Assembly: GCA_946811185.2 (NCBI GenBank)
Contig: OX328105.1
Span: 38,566,974 to 38,630,973, forward strand
Direction of reading: 5' to 3'
DNA from: Hippopus hippopus
Lineage: Eukaryota; Mollusca; Bivalvia; Cardiida; Cardiidae
DNA: 64,000 nt
Part shown: positions 1 to 12,289 of the stretch, in pieces
Layout: the number at the start of each line of letters is the position of its first letter
How positions within the stretch are numbered: position 1 is the first letter of the stretch
The notes under the pieces: model-generated
What the model was told of the DNA's origin: nothing
What the model saw: the letters and a program-made list of their open reading frames with translations, nothing else
Database searches by the model: none
Made by a program: the position numbers and the translations under genes

Positions 1-115
1 CGCCGCTTTCAACGTTATTGATGTATGCCAGTGATTTCGTCAGCACCAGGCTAGGGCTCTGAAGCGTCTTGCCCATGGACACTCCCACGAAAAACCAAGT
101 GTATCCAGTGAGGCT
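1..115 (-). mobile_element. SINE-2 fragment
   Basis: The reverse complement matches the body of the copy at 21898-22157, including the blocks GTGGGAGTGTCC and GGCAAGAC…CTTCAGAGC. It is cut by the window edge. Confidence 0.6.
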
Positions 116-248
116 CCTAAGGGTTTAGATTTGATTTTCATAGACTTTGATAAAAATTAAGTTATTTCTGTCCTGGGTGGTACATTCACAACCTAAGAGG
201 TCCAAAAAACTTATCTCGCGCGAGGAAGAAGACCATATTACCTTGTTC

Positions 249-477
249 TTAACCCTTTACCAGACGACTAAATTTTAGACCATGTCCATATTGAAAGCAT
301 TTGCAGACGACAAATTAGATTTGGTTCAAATTATTGAATATGTAATTGAAGCGAAGAAAACATTGTGGAAAAAGGAGAAAATGCTGGTCACCAGCATTTT
401 CTCCTTTTCCGACAAGGTTTTCAAAAGCCATCTTCTTCTTGGTCACCAAAATGTGGGATTGTTTGGTAAAGGGTTAT
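249..477. mobile_element. Family B hairpin MITE (full length)
   Basis: This is about 229 bp, starting TTAA-CCCTTTACCAG and ending TGGTAAAGGG-TTAT, with the 67-nt hairpin near 357-423 (core GAAAATGCTGG/CCAGCATTTTC). TTAA-flanked CCCTT ends suggest piggyBac-type mobilisation. No coding capacity. Confidence 0.85.
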
Positions 478-699
478 GGATCTTGTAAAGCTCTCCCAGG
501 GTTAATACAGATGGCCTTTCTGTCTGCAGGCATACGCTTAATCTCACAGAAACAAAGCGGGAAGTATTTGGTTGACACTATGTACCCTTGTCTTTGCACA
601 CGATAAACAAATATAGACTTGAAAACATTACAACAGAGTTATATTCCCGTTAGCGATTTTTTTTTAGAGTAAAGGAAACTTACATAAAAAGAAAAAGTT

Positions 700-2000
700 A
701 TCATGTAACTCCGACTTAATTATCTAGTGGCTTCGACATTATTATCTTGTGCCTGAACTAAATAACTCGTGGGATCGGCTCGATCATATCGTGGTTTCGA
801 CATAATAACTCATGAGTACGAACTTAATTATCTTGTGGCCTCGGCATAATAAGTTGGCCTAGAATTCATTTTATTGTGGCCTCCACTTAATTTTCTTTTG
901 GCCACGACTTAATTACTATCTCTTTACCTCGACACAATTATCTCGTGGACTTGACCAAAGAACTTGTGGCCTCAGCTGTATTATCCCGGTTTTACTGTAA
1001 TAACACGTTGCCTCGACTTAGTTATCGTATGGTATCGACTCAATTATCTCGTGGCCACAACTTACTTATCCCATGACCTACACCTAATGATCTTCTGGCC
1101 ACGACTTAATAAGCTTTGTGACCATGTCTTAATGATCTTGTTGTCTCAACATAACCATATTGTGGCCTCTGGGCTTGCAGACTTGGCCATGACTTAATCA
1201 CGTGTGATCTTGACGTAATAACTTGTGGCGAAGACATAATTATAATCATGACATCTTATGGCCTTTGCATAATAACCCGTGGCCTCTCGTGGCCTTAACT
1301 TAATCATCTCGTGGCAAGACTTAATTATATCTCATTGCTTCGACATTATCATCTTGTGGTCTCCACCAAATAACTCATGACCAAAACATAATAATCTTGA
1401 GGTCTCAATGTGATTACTCGTGTTCACAACGTAATAATATTGAGGTCTCGACGTAATTACTCATGGCCTCGACTTAATCATCAAGTGGCCTCGATATAAT
1501 TTACCAGGATCTAATTATCTCATGACTAAGGTTTAGTTATCAAATGGCCATGGCATAATAACCTGTGGCCACGGCTTTATTATCTTGTGACCTCGACGTA
1601 GTAACTCGTAACCACGACATAATGCTCCCAAGGCCTGGAAGTTACTTCTCGTGGCCTCGACTTAATCATCAAGTTACCTCGACATAATAACTTGTTGCCA
1701 AGACCTTATTATCTCGTGGCCTCGCCATAACTATGCCTTGCCTTGACCGAAATAACTCTTGGTCGCGACTTAATTATTCTGTGGCCACGTCTCGATAATT
1801 TTATGGTCTTGACGTAATAACTAGTGGCCTCGACTTACTTATCTCGTGGTCTCGACGTAATAATCAGTGGCTTCAATTTAACAATCTCGTGGTCTCGACA
1901 TCATTATATCATGGCATCAACATAAACATCTCGTTGCCTCTTAACAATTATCCCGTGGCCACGACATAATCATGTTGTGGCATTGACATAATGGACGTAA
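700..2000. repeat. Degenerate minisatellite, unit about 21 bp
   Basis: Some 60 diverged head-to-tail units resemble CTCGTGGCCTCGACTTAAT. Units vary at many positions (CTTGTGG, ATCATGG, ACATAATAAC), so the array is old. Short open frames here are by-products of the repeat. Confidence 0.9.
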
Positions 2001-2217
2001 GTCGTAATTGCTAATAAAGTACAATTTTGACTTTTCTAGCAAACAACTTGGTCGAAAAGTTTAAGTTTTCTGAATTGAAAATTGTGGAGGTTGAACTAGA
2101 AAAGTGAAAAAAGTCGAAAACCCGAAAAAAATAAGTTCTTGTATTTTTCCTCTTTCTAGTTTCAACATCCCACCCGCACAATTAGTTTGTTTAATTTTCT
2201 TTAAACGAATTTTCAGC

Positions 2218-2376
2218 ATTTGTTTAGTTATATCACGGCGGCAAGTAGATCTACACATATCGGTGCTTTCCTAGGGTCTCTATAAAAGGTACTACACACA
2301 ATATTCTTTCCAACTGAGTGGCTGCTTTCTCACATTAACATCGTCAAAACAATGTTTAGTGGTGAGACTGAAAAGT
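2218..2376 (-). mobile_element. SINE-1 partial copy
   Basis: It matches the body shared with 37254-37548 and 52598-52890: the blocks GTTATATC, ATATTCTTTCCAA, GTGGCTGCTTTC and AACAATGTTTAGTGG occur in order. The tRNA-like head is missing. Confidence 0.6.
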
Positions 2377-2442
2377 AGATTTAACCCCCTTTGATTTTAA
2401 TGCCGTAAACTGGATTCTGTAAATTATACCTATATTTCAAAG

Positions 2443-2560
2443 TAACGCAATTTCTGATCGGTTAAAACAGTTGTTTACTCAGATCAGAAATTACTATACT
2501 GTCTAGATTTAGAATTAGCCTAAGAATGCAATTAGGAATACATGTATCTGGTTAATACTT
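2443..2560. repeat. Family F inverted repeat
   Basis: The left arm AAGTAACGCAATTTCTGAT is repeated in inverted form as ATCAGAAATTACTATACT, and TAGCCTAAGAATGCAATT follows. A second copy is at 39397-39515. The source transposon is unknown. Confidence 0.65.
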
Positions 2561-2627
2561 GCCCAGTTTTTTTAGGGGTCGGGGTAGAAGACGGAGGAGA
2601 CATGTCTTGATTTAACCCAGGCCTAGT

Positions 2628-2705
2628 CTCAGCAGCTTAGTGGTAACGAGTACAGCTGGTAATTAAGTGGCAAGTTCGAGTCCATCCCCGCCGAAATCTT
2701 TTAGA
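2628..2705 (+). repeat. tRNA-like SINE head
   Basis: An A-box-like GCTTAGTGGTAACG and a B-box-like AAGTTCGAGTCC are spaced as in a tRNA-derived promoter. It cannot be drawn as an intact tRNA, so it is called a SINE head or tRNA relic. Confidence 0.45.
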
Positions 2706-2859
2706 GATGCATAGTCACAATCTTGGAACGATAATAATTTTGTTACAACGAGCTATGTGTATCCTACGATAAATATGTTGAAATACATACATGTAGATAG
2801 CATTCTATTTGAATATTCAAACCTAAACATAATTATGAGCATAATTTCATATTGTCTTA

Positions 2860-3125
2860 TATGGCTTGCAATACGCGAAAAGGGGCATTCGGACATTGCG
2901 TAAAGTGTCGTCTCGGATCAGCCTGCGCAGTCTGCGCAGGCTAATCCGAGGCGGCACTTTACGACTACATTAGATTTTGTGCTAAAGTAGACTTGTGCAA
3001 AACAGAAAATTACATAAAAACGGAAAGTGCCGTTTCGGATTAGCCTGCGCGGACTGCGCAGGCTGATCCGAGACGACACTTTACACAAATGTCCGAATGC
3101 CCCTTTTCGCGTGTTGCAGGCCATA
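2860..3125. mobile_element. Family C double-hairpin MITE
   Basis: About 266 bp. The inverted ends are TATGGCTTGCAATACGCG and CGCGTGTTGCAGGCCATA. Two 67-nt hairpins inside each have a CAGCCTGCGC…GCGCAGGCT core. It is full length and lies immediately before a family D copy. Confidence 0.9.
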
Positions 3126-3129
3126 TAAT

Positions 3130-3393
3130 TGAGCCATGCCCTGTAAAAAGGGGGTTTAATGCATCTGCAAAAAAGTATCAACCCTGGTAAACTGTGCAGT
3201 AAGCACAGGCTGACCTTAGTCGAAACTTTTTGCTACCGGTCAATTTTCTGCATGTTCAAGGACCAGTCTACCTCGTGATCCAGTCGGTTGTCAGACAAAA
3301 TGGATTTTATGGATCTATGACTTTACGATGACTTAGTTTTGTATAATGCATCACGAAGATGCATTAAACCCACTTTTGCCAGAGTGTGGTTCA
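3130..3393. mobile_element. Family D hairpin MITE
   Basis: The ends are GAGCCATGCCCTG and CAGAGTGTGGTTC, with subterminal TTTAATGCATCTGC and GATGCATTAAACCC. The single hairpin near the left end is decayed in this copy (GTAAACTGTGC…GCACAGGCTGACC). Confidence 0.85.
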
Positions 3394-3989
3394 TTTACTC
3401 TAGATAGTTAGATTTAGAATGATAGATCTGGCGGAAATAATATGTTATGTTTAAACAAGATCTTTACAAAGAATACATAATTATGCCCTCTTTACGAACA
3501 ATAGTACAGAAAAAAAAGGGGAAGTAAAACATGTCTAAAATAACAAGCGCTGTTCCGATGGTTCAACCATGTCGTCGCAGGCACAATAGACATATAATGT
3601 AAATTTGCGACATTTTGCCGGCTTGAGTCTAGCAGCTGTAGTAATAACATATTCTGAGGTCCATATTTTAAAGCTTACCCATCAAAACCACCGATTAATT
3701 TTCCTGCTTGGTTTAGACTGTTAGACAGGCAAGGATACGTGCAAAATAAAGCGCGTGTATTCAAAATATCAAATTAATAAATATCCCCCAGGCTGCCAAG
3801 CACGACTCCCTTTGCTTTTACGGACAGTAGATCAAGATCAGACAGTATAAAACGAACAGTTTTGTCTTTTGCTCTACACTGGTCGACTCGTAGAGTTTTT
3901 TTTTCCGGCGAAAAGACACTCTGGAATCGGAATATTTAGACCTGTACTTTAACCTGGGAATACTAGTATTCATTGAACGCAATAACAGT
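3394..3989. other. No recognised feature
   Basis: AT-rich, no convincing gene, splice-linked exon or repeat family was seen here. Confidence 0.5.
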
Positions 3990-4097
3990 TTAACTCTTTC
4001 AGTTCAAAATATATAAAATCGATCCCCTTTCAACGGCTGAAAATACAAGCTAATAAAAGCCAGAAGTAATTTTATCTTGTAGACTTGACTAATCAAG

Positions 4098-4164
4098 CGG
4101 ACGGTATAGACCCAAGATCAGACTGCACATTCTGTGCAGTCTGATCTTGATCTATGCCGACCGC
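4098..4164. mobile_element. Family A hairpin (subfamily A2)
   Basis: The hairpin has outer arms CGGACGGTATAGA/TCTATGCCGACCG. The preceding sequence from TTAACTCTTTCAG (3990) on is the A2-type left flank. It is the first of five A hairpins within about 1.05 kb. Confidence 0.85.
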
Positions 4165-4472
4165 AAAATCTAAAGTTCAAACCAAAAAATTTAAGCGTTA
4201 ACCTTTCGTACCTGGCAATCACGCGCGCTGTCACAAGTGAAGTTTGATCTTTTGTCTTGTAGGCTAAATGATAATAAGTTGCACCTAAGATCAGATTATA
4301 CAGAAAGTAAGTGTTGATCTTGGATCTACATTTTCCGATCATTGTAAAATTTTCCGCCATAACAGCCTGGAAACTGCTAAATAGATTCGTTTCCATTGAA
4401 TGAAAGTGCCAGTTTTCTGTTTTGTTGGGTTAACCTGTTTTTAAAGTGCTGCACCCTGCCCAAGTTGCTTTG

Positions 4473-4540
4473 GCGGACAGTGTAGATACAGATCAGACTG
4501 CACACAATGTGCAGTCTGATCTTGTATCTACACTGTCCGC
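4473..4540. mobile_element. Family A hairpin
   Basis: Near-perfect stem GCGGACAGTGTAGAT…ATCTACACTGTCCGC. The flanking element ends are not clear. Confidence 0.85.
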
Positions 4541-4623
4541 TTTTTCGTTATAAACTTTGGACAAAATATGCATGAAATAGAGATATTTCGGCTGCTTTTT
4601 TTAAACCGGTAACAAAGTAAACA

Positions 4624-4830
4624 TTAACCTCTAGGATGCTAAGTGCGACTAAAGGACCTTTTGCGGACAGTGTAAATCAAGATCATACTGCACAGAACGT
4701 GCAGTCTGATCTTGGATCTACACTGTCCGATAAGGAGGCATTTCCCCCCGAAAAAATCTTTGAAATAGCGAAATGTCGGTTTTTACGAAAGGCTTGAAAG
4801 TTTCATTTCACTTATTCAGTAGGTTGTTGG
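4624..4830. mobile_element. Family A MITE
   Basis: It starts at TTAA (4624), followed by CCTCTAGGATGCTAAG. The hairpin is 4663-4730. The right end has decayed and lacks a clear TTAA. Confidence 0.8.
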
Positions 4831-4872
4831 TAAAAACTCTGCGTCATAAGTGAAATATGGACTTTCGTGGAT

Positions 4873-4932
4873 GGTGTGGATCAAGATTAAACTGCACAGA
4901 ACCGGTGCAGTCTGATCTTGAATCTACGCTAC
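4873..4932. mobile_element. Family A hairpin, diverged
   Basis: The arms GATCAAGATTAAACTGCAC and GTGCAGTCTGATCTTGAATC are still pairable; the outer stem has lost its ends. Confidence 0.75.
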
Positions 4933-5037
4933 TTAAGTCAAAGCTACAAGATTAAAATCATTCTGAGTTGCAGTGGATTGTATTGAAGCCGTCAAAAGAA
5001 GGTCGGGTTTATTTTTCGGAATTTGAAAGGGCTAGCC

Positions 5038-5237
5038 TTAAAATTTATGCTGCTGAGCGCGACTCACTGACCTTTTGCAGACAGTGTAGATCAAGATCAG
5101 ACTGCACAAAACGTGCAGTCTGATCTTGGATCTACACTGTCTGATAAGGAGATATTTTTCTCCAAAAAATTCAGCTTGAAGTTATTTTATTCACAGTCGG
5201 CTTGAAGGTTTAACTTATTTAGCGGGGTTAGGGTTAA
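5038..5237. mobile_element. Family A MITE
   Basis: TTAA at 5038-5041 and 5234-5237 bound it. The hairpin is 5077-5144, with the GCTGCTGAGCGCGACTCAC flank typical of subfamily A1. Confidence 0.8.
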
Positions 5238-5860
5238 GGTTAAATCGAACATGTGTGGCGGGAGATTTAATCTTGTATTTTTAAGCGCGAGTACGAGGGT
5301 ATTGATCTGTTGTAATTATTGAATCGATTGAAATGTGGTGTGCCGACAACGTATCGATTTGATTGGTTTTTGATAGGAGGTTTAATCCGTTTTGCCGCCA
5401 TTCTTTGTGACGCTTGTTCCATTCCCCCTTGCGTCTACAGCGTGACATACAGATAAATTACACAAAAAAAGAGAAAATGTACCGATCGGACGACCGTCTT
5501 GCCATCTGACCGATCGATCGACTAACTGATCATCTGATCCACCGGAATCATGACAAAGACAGACGGACGGACTAACGGATAGAGGGCGACAGGCAGACAG
5601 ACAGACAGATAAATTTTTCGGTCAAAAAAGTGCACTTAAGCCGAAACATTTTTTTTTTTTTTAGATAAATCTTGTTGAAGAAAAATTAATATTCGGTCCC
5701 AGACTTTACGAATCAAAATTTTACAAATTGATGATAGGAATCCAGCTGAGATATTTTATGCAGGCATTCTTTAGTGAACAATAATATTGAACATTAATAT
5801 GTTATTACATTAGATATTCAGGTCTGGTATTATTTAATTGCCTACGTTACAAGGTCGTTT
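5238..5860. other. No recognised gene; short ACAG/ACGG microsatellite
   Basis: Only a short CAGACAGACAGACAG run (about 5590-5609) and an A/T tract near 5650 stand out. Confidence 0.5.
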
Positions 5861-5975
5861 TTGAAGGTTAAACACTTTCATCACCAAATACATAAACCAA
5901 AATTTTTTCCGACGTCTCAAAATATAATCCACAGAAACCCAGAAATATCTTTATCTGATAGACTAGACTGTACAA

Positions 5976-6043
5976 GCGGACGGTATAGATCTAAGATCAG
6001 ACTGCACGTTCTGTGCAGTCTGATCTTGATCTATACCGCCCGC
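5976..6043. mobile_element. Family A hairpin (A2)
   Basis: GCGGACGGTATAGATC pairs with GATCTATACCGCCCGC, with a preserved core and the TACAAGCGGACGG left flank shared with other A2 copies. Confidence 0.85.
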
Positions 6044-6279
6044 AAAAGACCCTGCTTTCGCCTATTCAAAGGCCATCAACAGAGAATTTGTGATAAATTA
6101 CGTCTTTATGATGAAATAAGTTAAGAAATGACAATCGATAACGCTTACATAACAAAATCTCTTGAACATACAGTTCGTACCCAACCCAGCCTAAAAAAAA
6201 AGAAAGGAGTGGAGGACAAAAAGAGCGAGGATGGGCTTTTTAATTCTTTATATCAAATGCTAGTAATTCTATGGTTTGA

Positions 6280-6395
6280 AATGGGGAAAATACTCTTGAA
6301 AACATTGTGCAAAAAGACAAACATGCTGGTAGTAATCATTTAATAATTTTCCACACAATGTTTTCTACCCTTTCAAAGACAAAATGCCTTGACTG
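6280..6395. mobile_element. Family B remnant
   Basis: GAAAACATTGTG and CACAATGTTTTCTACC survive, but the hairpin centre is scrambled. Confidence 0.55.
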
Positions 6396-6769
6396 TAGTT
6401 ATATTGAATATGTATTGAATATGTCGCCTGGACATGCCTCTGCCATAGACGAATCTAATATTTTGCCGCGTAGACGAGAGTGAACAAGAAGTTTTAGAAG
6501 TTGATCTATTTCCTTGACCTTTTTTTCAAAACTATTCAGTTCTAAATTAACACATGACAAGCTACAAAATAGATGTAAAACGCAAACATTTCCAGTTGCC
6601 ACTGCTACCTTCTCCAAGCTCTTCCTTCCCCCACTTGTCACACCACGAACAATTTCTTTGCTTTCAGTCGGATTGGGTGCGGACAGTATCTTTTACGAGA
6701 TAACGTTAGTGAACAGTACTTTCTCTTCTTTTATATCCTGTCAAACACAAATCTAGTCATTTTTGTAAC

Positions 6770-6840
6770 ATTTAGTTTGTCGTCTGCAACTGCTGTCAAA
6801 ATGGACTGGTCTAAAATAATTGTCGTCTGGTAAAGAAATA
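6770..6840. mobile_element. Family B right-end remnant
   Basis: TTTGTCGTCTGCAACTGC and GTCGTCTGGTAAAG match the family B right end. A family C copy follows. Confidence 0.55.
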
Positions 6841-6858
6841 AACCTCTATTAAAATTTT

Positions 6859-7103
6859 GGCTTGCAACACGCGAAAAAGGGCATTCGGACATCTGCGTAA
6901 AGTGTCGTCTCGGATCAGCCTGCGCAGTCCGCGCAGGCTAATCCGAGACGGCACTTTACGACTACATTAGATTTTGTTCTTCAGTAGACTTGCGCAAAAC
7001 CGAAAATTACATATAAACGGAGAGTGTCGTTTCGGATTAGTCTGCGCGGACTGCGCAGGCTGATCCGAGACGACACTTTACGCAAATGTCCGAATGCCCG
7101 TTT
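6859..7103. mobile_element. Family C double-hairpin MITE, right end lost
   Basis: The left end TTGGCTTGCAACACGCG is intact and both hairpins are present. It stops after GTCCGAATGCCC, without the CGCGTGTTGC terminus. Confidence 0.85.
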
Positions 7104-7149
7104 GTTGTCAAAGTCGTCTGTTGAAATACTGTTTCGGGGGTTGCTGGGT

Positions 7150-7435
7150 TAACCCTTCATCAAATGGCAAAATTTAAGACGTGACTAAATTGAAAACATT
7201 TGCAGACAACAAATCAGATGTAGCCCCAAAAATGACTACAGATTTTGAAATTGTAAAAAAAAAAAATCTGGAAAAGAGAGAAAATGCTGATTACCAGAGT
7301 TTTTCTCCTCTTTCCAAAATGTTTTCTAAAGGCTTCTTCATCAGGGACGTTGATACATGTAATCGGCATCATGTGGTAAATGAGGGAATCAGACATATAT
7401 GTTTAGTGCTGGTCCTGGTACATTGGTCGTAATAC
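7150..7435. mobile_element. Family B MITE, diverged
   Basis: It starts TTAACCCTTCATCAAATGG and holds AAAACATTTGCAGACAAC. The hairpin near 7268-7330 is decayed, with GAGAAAATGCTG on one arm and GAGTTTTTCTCC on the other. Confidence 0.65.
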
Positions 7436-7480
7436 CAGCTGAAGATGTGAATGCCTTATGACTTTTGGAACGTTATAATT

Positions 7481-7507
7481 GCTGTCTGTCTGTCTGTCTG
7501 ACTCCCC

Positions 7508-7559
<52 letters not shown>
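7481..7559. repeat. Microsatellite (CTGT)n then (TC)24
   Basis: Five CTGT units are followed by an uninterrupted TC run at 7511-7558. Confidence 0.98.
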
Positions 7560-7562
<3 letters not shown>

Positions 7563-7862
7563 GGTCCTCTTCTTTATATTTTCAAATGACAAATTCAAGT
7601 TTTAGGGGACAATAGCGTTGGGGAAGAGCATCAGACTCTCTCATTTTCGGTTCTTGGTTTAGCTCGAATCCGCTGATGTGCAACCTTTGCTAATGCCCCG
7701 ATCATGACGCGAGTGACCGGTTAAGTTTCCTTGGAAGCAAGCTTCGGCTTCAATCGATGTAAGTTGTAAGACTTATTTCCTAATAGTTGTAAAATATACA
7801 AAGGCCAGACTAATCTAAGCAATCTACCCCTGAAAGGGCCTTACACAGCTATATTTGCTTTT

Positions 7863-7912
7863 GCGGGCAGTGTAGATCAGGATCAGACTGCACAAGACGC
7901 CCACTCTGTCCG
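7863..7912. mobile_element. Family A hairpin with lost right arm
   Basis: GCGGGCAGTGTAGATCAGG and CAGACTGCAC remain. Most of the right arm is deleted, leaving CTCTGTCCGC. Confidence 0.7.
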
Positions 7913-8015
7913 CTTTGCTGAGACATCTTGGACAAAACAACCCTGCAAATGCAATTATTATGGTCTTATTTTTAGAATATAAAACGGTCTGTTGGGTTTA
8001 TTAGCCGCTCTGACA

Positions 8016-8244
8016 TTAACCCTTTACCAGTTGACAAAATTTTAGCCATGTCCAAATTGAAAGCGTTTGCAGACGACAATTTCATTGTGGCTCAAATGGT
8101 GCAATTATGCTTTGCTAGGGTAGAAAACATTGTGGGAAAAGGAGAAAATGCTGGTTACCAGCATTTTCTCCTTTTCCCTCAATGTTTTCATAAGGCTTCT
8201 TTCCCAAAGTCGTTAAAAGTCGGCATTGTGTGGTAAAGGGTTAA
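8016..8244. mobile_element. Family B hairpin MITE, full length with TTAA at both ends
   Basis: TTAACCCTTTACCA and TGGTAAAGGGTTAA are perfect inverted termini 229 bp apart. The hairpin is about 8119-8190. It is the best copy from which to read the target duplication. Confidence 0.92.
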
Positions 8245-8610
8245 AGGAAAACCTTGTACACGCTGTATTAGTATTCTGTTCTGTTGCAGACAGACACGTA
8301 TCTATCATACCGAGAGAAAATTAATGACACGTAATTGTATTGCGTGTGTATGATCGATTTATATCCATCTGATTTAAGTGTGTTATCATCTTATCCGGCA
8401 GCTCGTAAAAGAAAAAAATGAACCATAACGAAACATGATGGGTCTATTTTCGGATGCGTAAACATACGTAATACAGCGCCACTATTAACCGGATGTTGTA
8501 AGAGTCTATTTTCGGATGCTCACTGCAGTTACTTGAGATCCGCCTATCCTAACCGGATAGGCATTATGTATTGTATCCTTTTATCGTAACGGTCGATATA
8601 AGTAGATTTT

Positions 8611-9055
8611 GCCGACAGTGAAGGTCATGAACAGACTTTACAGAACGTAAGGTCTGATCTTTATCTATACAATCTACTCCTTGATTCTAGACTGACCAAA
8701 CAGCCACTTCAAAATAGCAGCGTTATATGAACTCTTTGCGGTCGATAAAAGAAGAATTTACACATTCAATGCGTTTTTTTGGACAGTGAAGATTAAGGTC
8801 AGACTGCACACAATGTGCAGTCTGATCTTTGATCGACACTACTCGATCTGGCGCGATTTTTTTTTCGGTGGAAAGTACTTTCACTCTCACATTGGTAATA
8901 CATGTATTTGTGTTTCATCTACTTGCTGAAAAATTTATTGTACACTTTATGGGTTAAATCGTAATTCTAAATTATGACTTTATAAGGACTTTATTTGTCT
9001 ACTCTTGAACGTTCTGTGCAGTCAGATCTTTACATACACTGTCTGCAATAGGACC
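8611..9055. mobile_element. Family A hairpins: two copies and one half copy
   Basis: A weak copy is at 8611-8670, a good one at 8779-8849 with core CAGACTGCACACAATGTGCA, and a right-half remnant at 9007-9052 (GTTCTGTGCAGTC). Confidence 0.7.
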
Positions 9056-9314
9056 TCAGATCGCGTTTGGCATTGTTAGGTTTTATAACAAAGGGTTAAC
9101 TACTGATGGGGTGAGGGTATGAAAGGCTTCATTAAAATTGTAATAATACACATTCTTCGCAATGCCCTACGTTGTTGGTACTCATAGGAAGTGTCTTAAC
9201 AGGACAATTTCACAACATGTCGATTTGATTTGAAGATGACAAAAATCAACCGAGTTAATCTTGATATTCATTTAAACAGTTAGACACCTATATCATTCTA
9301 TATCGTTATCATAT

Positions 9315-9523
9315 TTAACTCTTTGACAAACAACAAAGTTTTAGACTTATCCAAATTAAAAGCATTTTCAGACGACATACTAAATTTGTACCTTCAAGAG
9401 TTAAAAGCATTGTGGACAAAGGAGAAAATGCTGGTTACCAGCATTTTCTCCTTTGCCTACAATTCTTTCGAAAGGTTTCTTACTCAGGGTCGTTAGAATA
9501 TTGGACTGTGTAGTAAAGGGTGT
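9315..9523. mobile_element. Family B hairpin MITE
   Basis: TTAACTCTTTGACAAAC on the left and TAGTAAAGGGTG on the right, with a perfect inner core GGAGAAAATGCTGG/CCAGCATTTTCTCC. Confidence 0.85.
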
Positions 9524-9619
9524 AAGTACTATTGTAAAAGCCTATTTTGGTCTTCATTAAATGAAACTGAACTATATTTTATCTATAATACCTATATCGG
9601 GGCTTAAACCTATACTACG

Positions 9620-9945
9620 CGATCTCTTGTGTTTCAGGACGATAATGAATAAGGCTTTTGAAAATATTGTGGGAAAAAAGGAAAAAAAAAAAAAACGCTG
9701 GTAACGCGATCCCGTGTTTTTAAGCACCTGATGAAAAGGGCTTTTGAAAACATCGTGGAAAAAGGAGCAAATGTTGGTAACACGTTCCTATGTTTTTGAG
9801 GACTCTGGTAACCAGCATTTTTTTCCTTTTCCTACAATGCTTTCTATCCATTCAGAGACGGAATCGTAATATGAGCAACATTAAGTTTTCCGTCTGCAAA
9901 TGCTTTCAATATGAACAAAACTCAATTTCTGTCGCCTGGTAAAGA
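9620..9945. mobile_element. Family B, internally repeated copy
   Basis: The left arm GCTTTTGAAAAYATYGTGG occurs twice in direct order (about 9654 and 9749) before one right arm with CCAGCATTTTTTTCC. This suggests a duplication or one copy inserted in another. Confidence 0.65.
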
Positions 9946-12189
9946 TTTATAATCAAAGCACTGAAAGCACTGCTAAGTTGGAATGCGGTAAATGCAATAC
10001 AAACTTGTATCTTTCTATGTTTTTTTAACGATGTCTTTGAAACCTTTCTTTCTTATGGTATTCCTACTTTTCATGAGGTCTATAGATACCTCAGTTTATT
10101 TGAAATGAAAGATTGCTTCGTTGGTGATTAGAGTAGTTTGCTTCAAAGTGAAACATTTTCATATTACACGGCTGAAAGTGAGGAATTTTGAGAAACCTGA
10201 TCGGACATCTGACAATTTTTCACACGGAAAACAAAAGAAAATGTGATATTTTGGAAGAGTTTACAACCTGAACTTCAAGCACATGCCTGCTAACTTACGA
10301 CCATGATATTTTTTGCAAAACAAGACCTTTTTTTTTGTGAAAAACAAATGCCTCTGTAACAGCCAATTATCTGGTGAATGGCTTTGATGTTTGACTTCGA
10401 CCTTGTCAGATTACTATGACCTTGTCATCAGCAGATCTCTATCCATGACTGTTACCTTCGTACCAAATATGAACATTTTTATTTAAATGTTAAGTTTCTG
10501 TGATAACTTTTGAAGAAAGGATCAAAATATTGACATTGACATTGGACTTGTGACCCTCATTATATGCATATTGACAGGAAGTACATTCTTACCGTGATCT
10601 GGGTTAAAAGTTGACTTTGGTCTAGGACATGTGACCCTCATAAGGTGCATATTGACGAAAGGTGTCTATATGAAAAATATGAGCATTGTTCAATGTAACT
10701 TGAATAATTTTGGAGTAATAGGGAAATGCTAAGTTTTTACCAGATGTACGCCAAAACGACACAAGCGGGCTCGACAACAATATGCTTCCGATCTTTCGAT
10801 GTGGGGCATGAAAATCATATCCGATGTAGATAAACAGTTGTGCAACACTGTTAAGATATGGTCCGATCATTCCAGAGAAAATGGACTTGCGAAGATCATT
10901 CAAGTCAAGATTTTTGACAAACCTTAAATTGTGATTTTGAAGTTTTAAGCCAAGCAGCTACTGCTGCAACAAGCACAACTATAGCTGACCCCTATAACAT
11001 GTATTATGCTGCCTAAAAATTGGATGTATACTAATAGAAACTCAGTCTGCAAGTCAACTGTGGACAGACAGACAGAAAGAACAGGCTTAAACAGTAACAA
11101 GAGCGCCGCATGCTGGTGCCACGCTCGGCTGTGGGTGCTGGATAGTGAAAAAGATCTAAATCGAAAAAGGGACAAAATTCTTACAAAGTGCATTTGGAGT
11201 TATTTCCCTTGATGGCATAGGTTGCTGTTTTGATAGTGAACATATACTCCGAGTTTCAAAAAAATACAATTAGTAATAATAAATCGCGTGAAATCAAGTA
11301 AACGCTACTGCTCTTGAAATCGGCAGTTTAGTTTTTATACAGTGACCTCTCGAGACACAATTTTCACGCCAGTCGCAAACTGAAACTTCATTCCTGCAAC
11401 CTTTATACACGCGACGATTGATACATCGACTCGATATTTATTATTCGTGATCCAAAATTAAAAAATTCATCGATATTAAAACTGTTTACTTAACCCCAAG
11501 ATGATTCTGTGCATTCACCAATTATCAAATGAAGTCAATGCGCGCTGTAGATACTTGATTTCGCGATATTAAGGGAAGTAATGAAATGCAAATAGTTTTA
11601 ATCGAAAGAGTTTTTTATGTTAATAAATATTCACAAGACTTTGTCTCCCTTCAATGACGTTTTTAACAAAATTATTGACAAAATGTATATGAACTATTTT
11701 CTTAAAGTATGCAATAAGGCCGTTTAGAAAGTGAAACTAGGCCGTTTGGAAACTGAAACTTGTTTTCTGAGAAATAAAGATCACGTGATTAGCAAATAAG
11801 CAAACACCGAAGCACAGCGACATATACATACGCTGTCTTTACTTTCTTTTTGAATCTTTTAAAAACAAGTCTACGAAGGTTTTGATGGCTATTTATGCAT
11901 ATTTGTCCCGAAAGTAATATATGTCCCATATTATTATCTTTGGTTATTACAAACGGGTCGTCCATGGCAAGTTGAGATGAAAACCAGTCCCTGGTGTATT
12001 CATATCCTTGTGTTGTGTTCTTCGGTTACCCGGAATGAATGATTCTGTTTTCATTTTCCGGTTTTGCTAAATCTAAGTTGGCATGCTTCGCATGCCAACT
12101 TAAAAACCATGGAGTGGGGGGTAGTCATTCAAAGTATTACGTAAGTATCATTTTATCTATAGTGTTTATTCGAAATTTAACGCATTCGC
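9946..12189. other. Mostly unrecognised; old non-autonomous repeats
   Basis: Around 10548-10700 a phrase with TGTGACCCTCAT and GCATATTGAC occurs twice, about 80 bp apart. Around 11093-11160 AAGAGCGCCGCATGCTGGTG resembles an element end I associate with molluscs. No gene was found; a 93-codon frame on the minus strand (10622-10903) has no recognisable domain. Confidence 0.4.
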
Positions 12190-12289
12190 TTAGACACAAA
12201 TATACCGAACTATAACTAAACTGCAGAAAATTAAACGATCTAAATTTTGCCTGTTCATAAATTTTGCCTGTTCATACCAAAACAACAAC

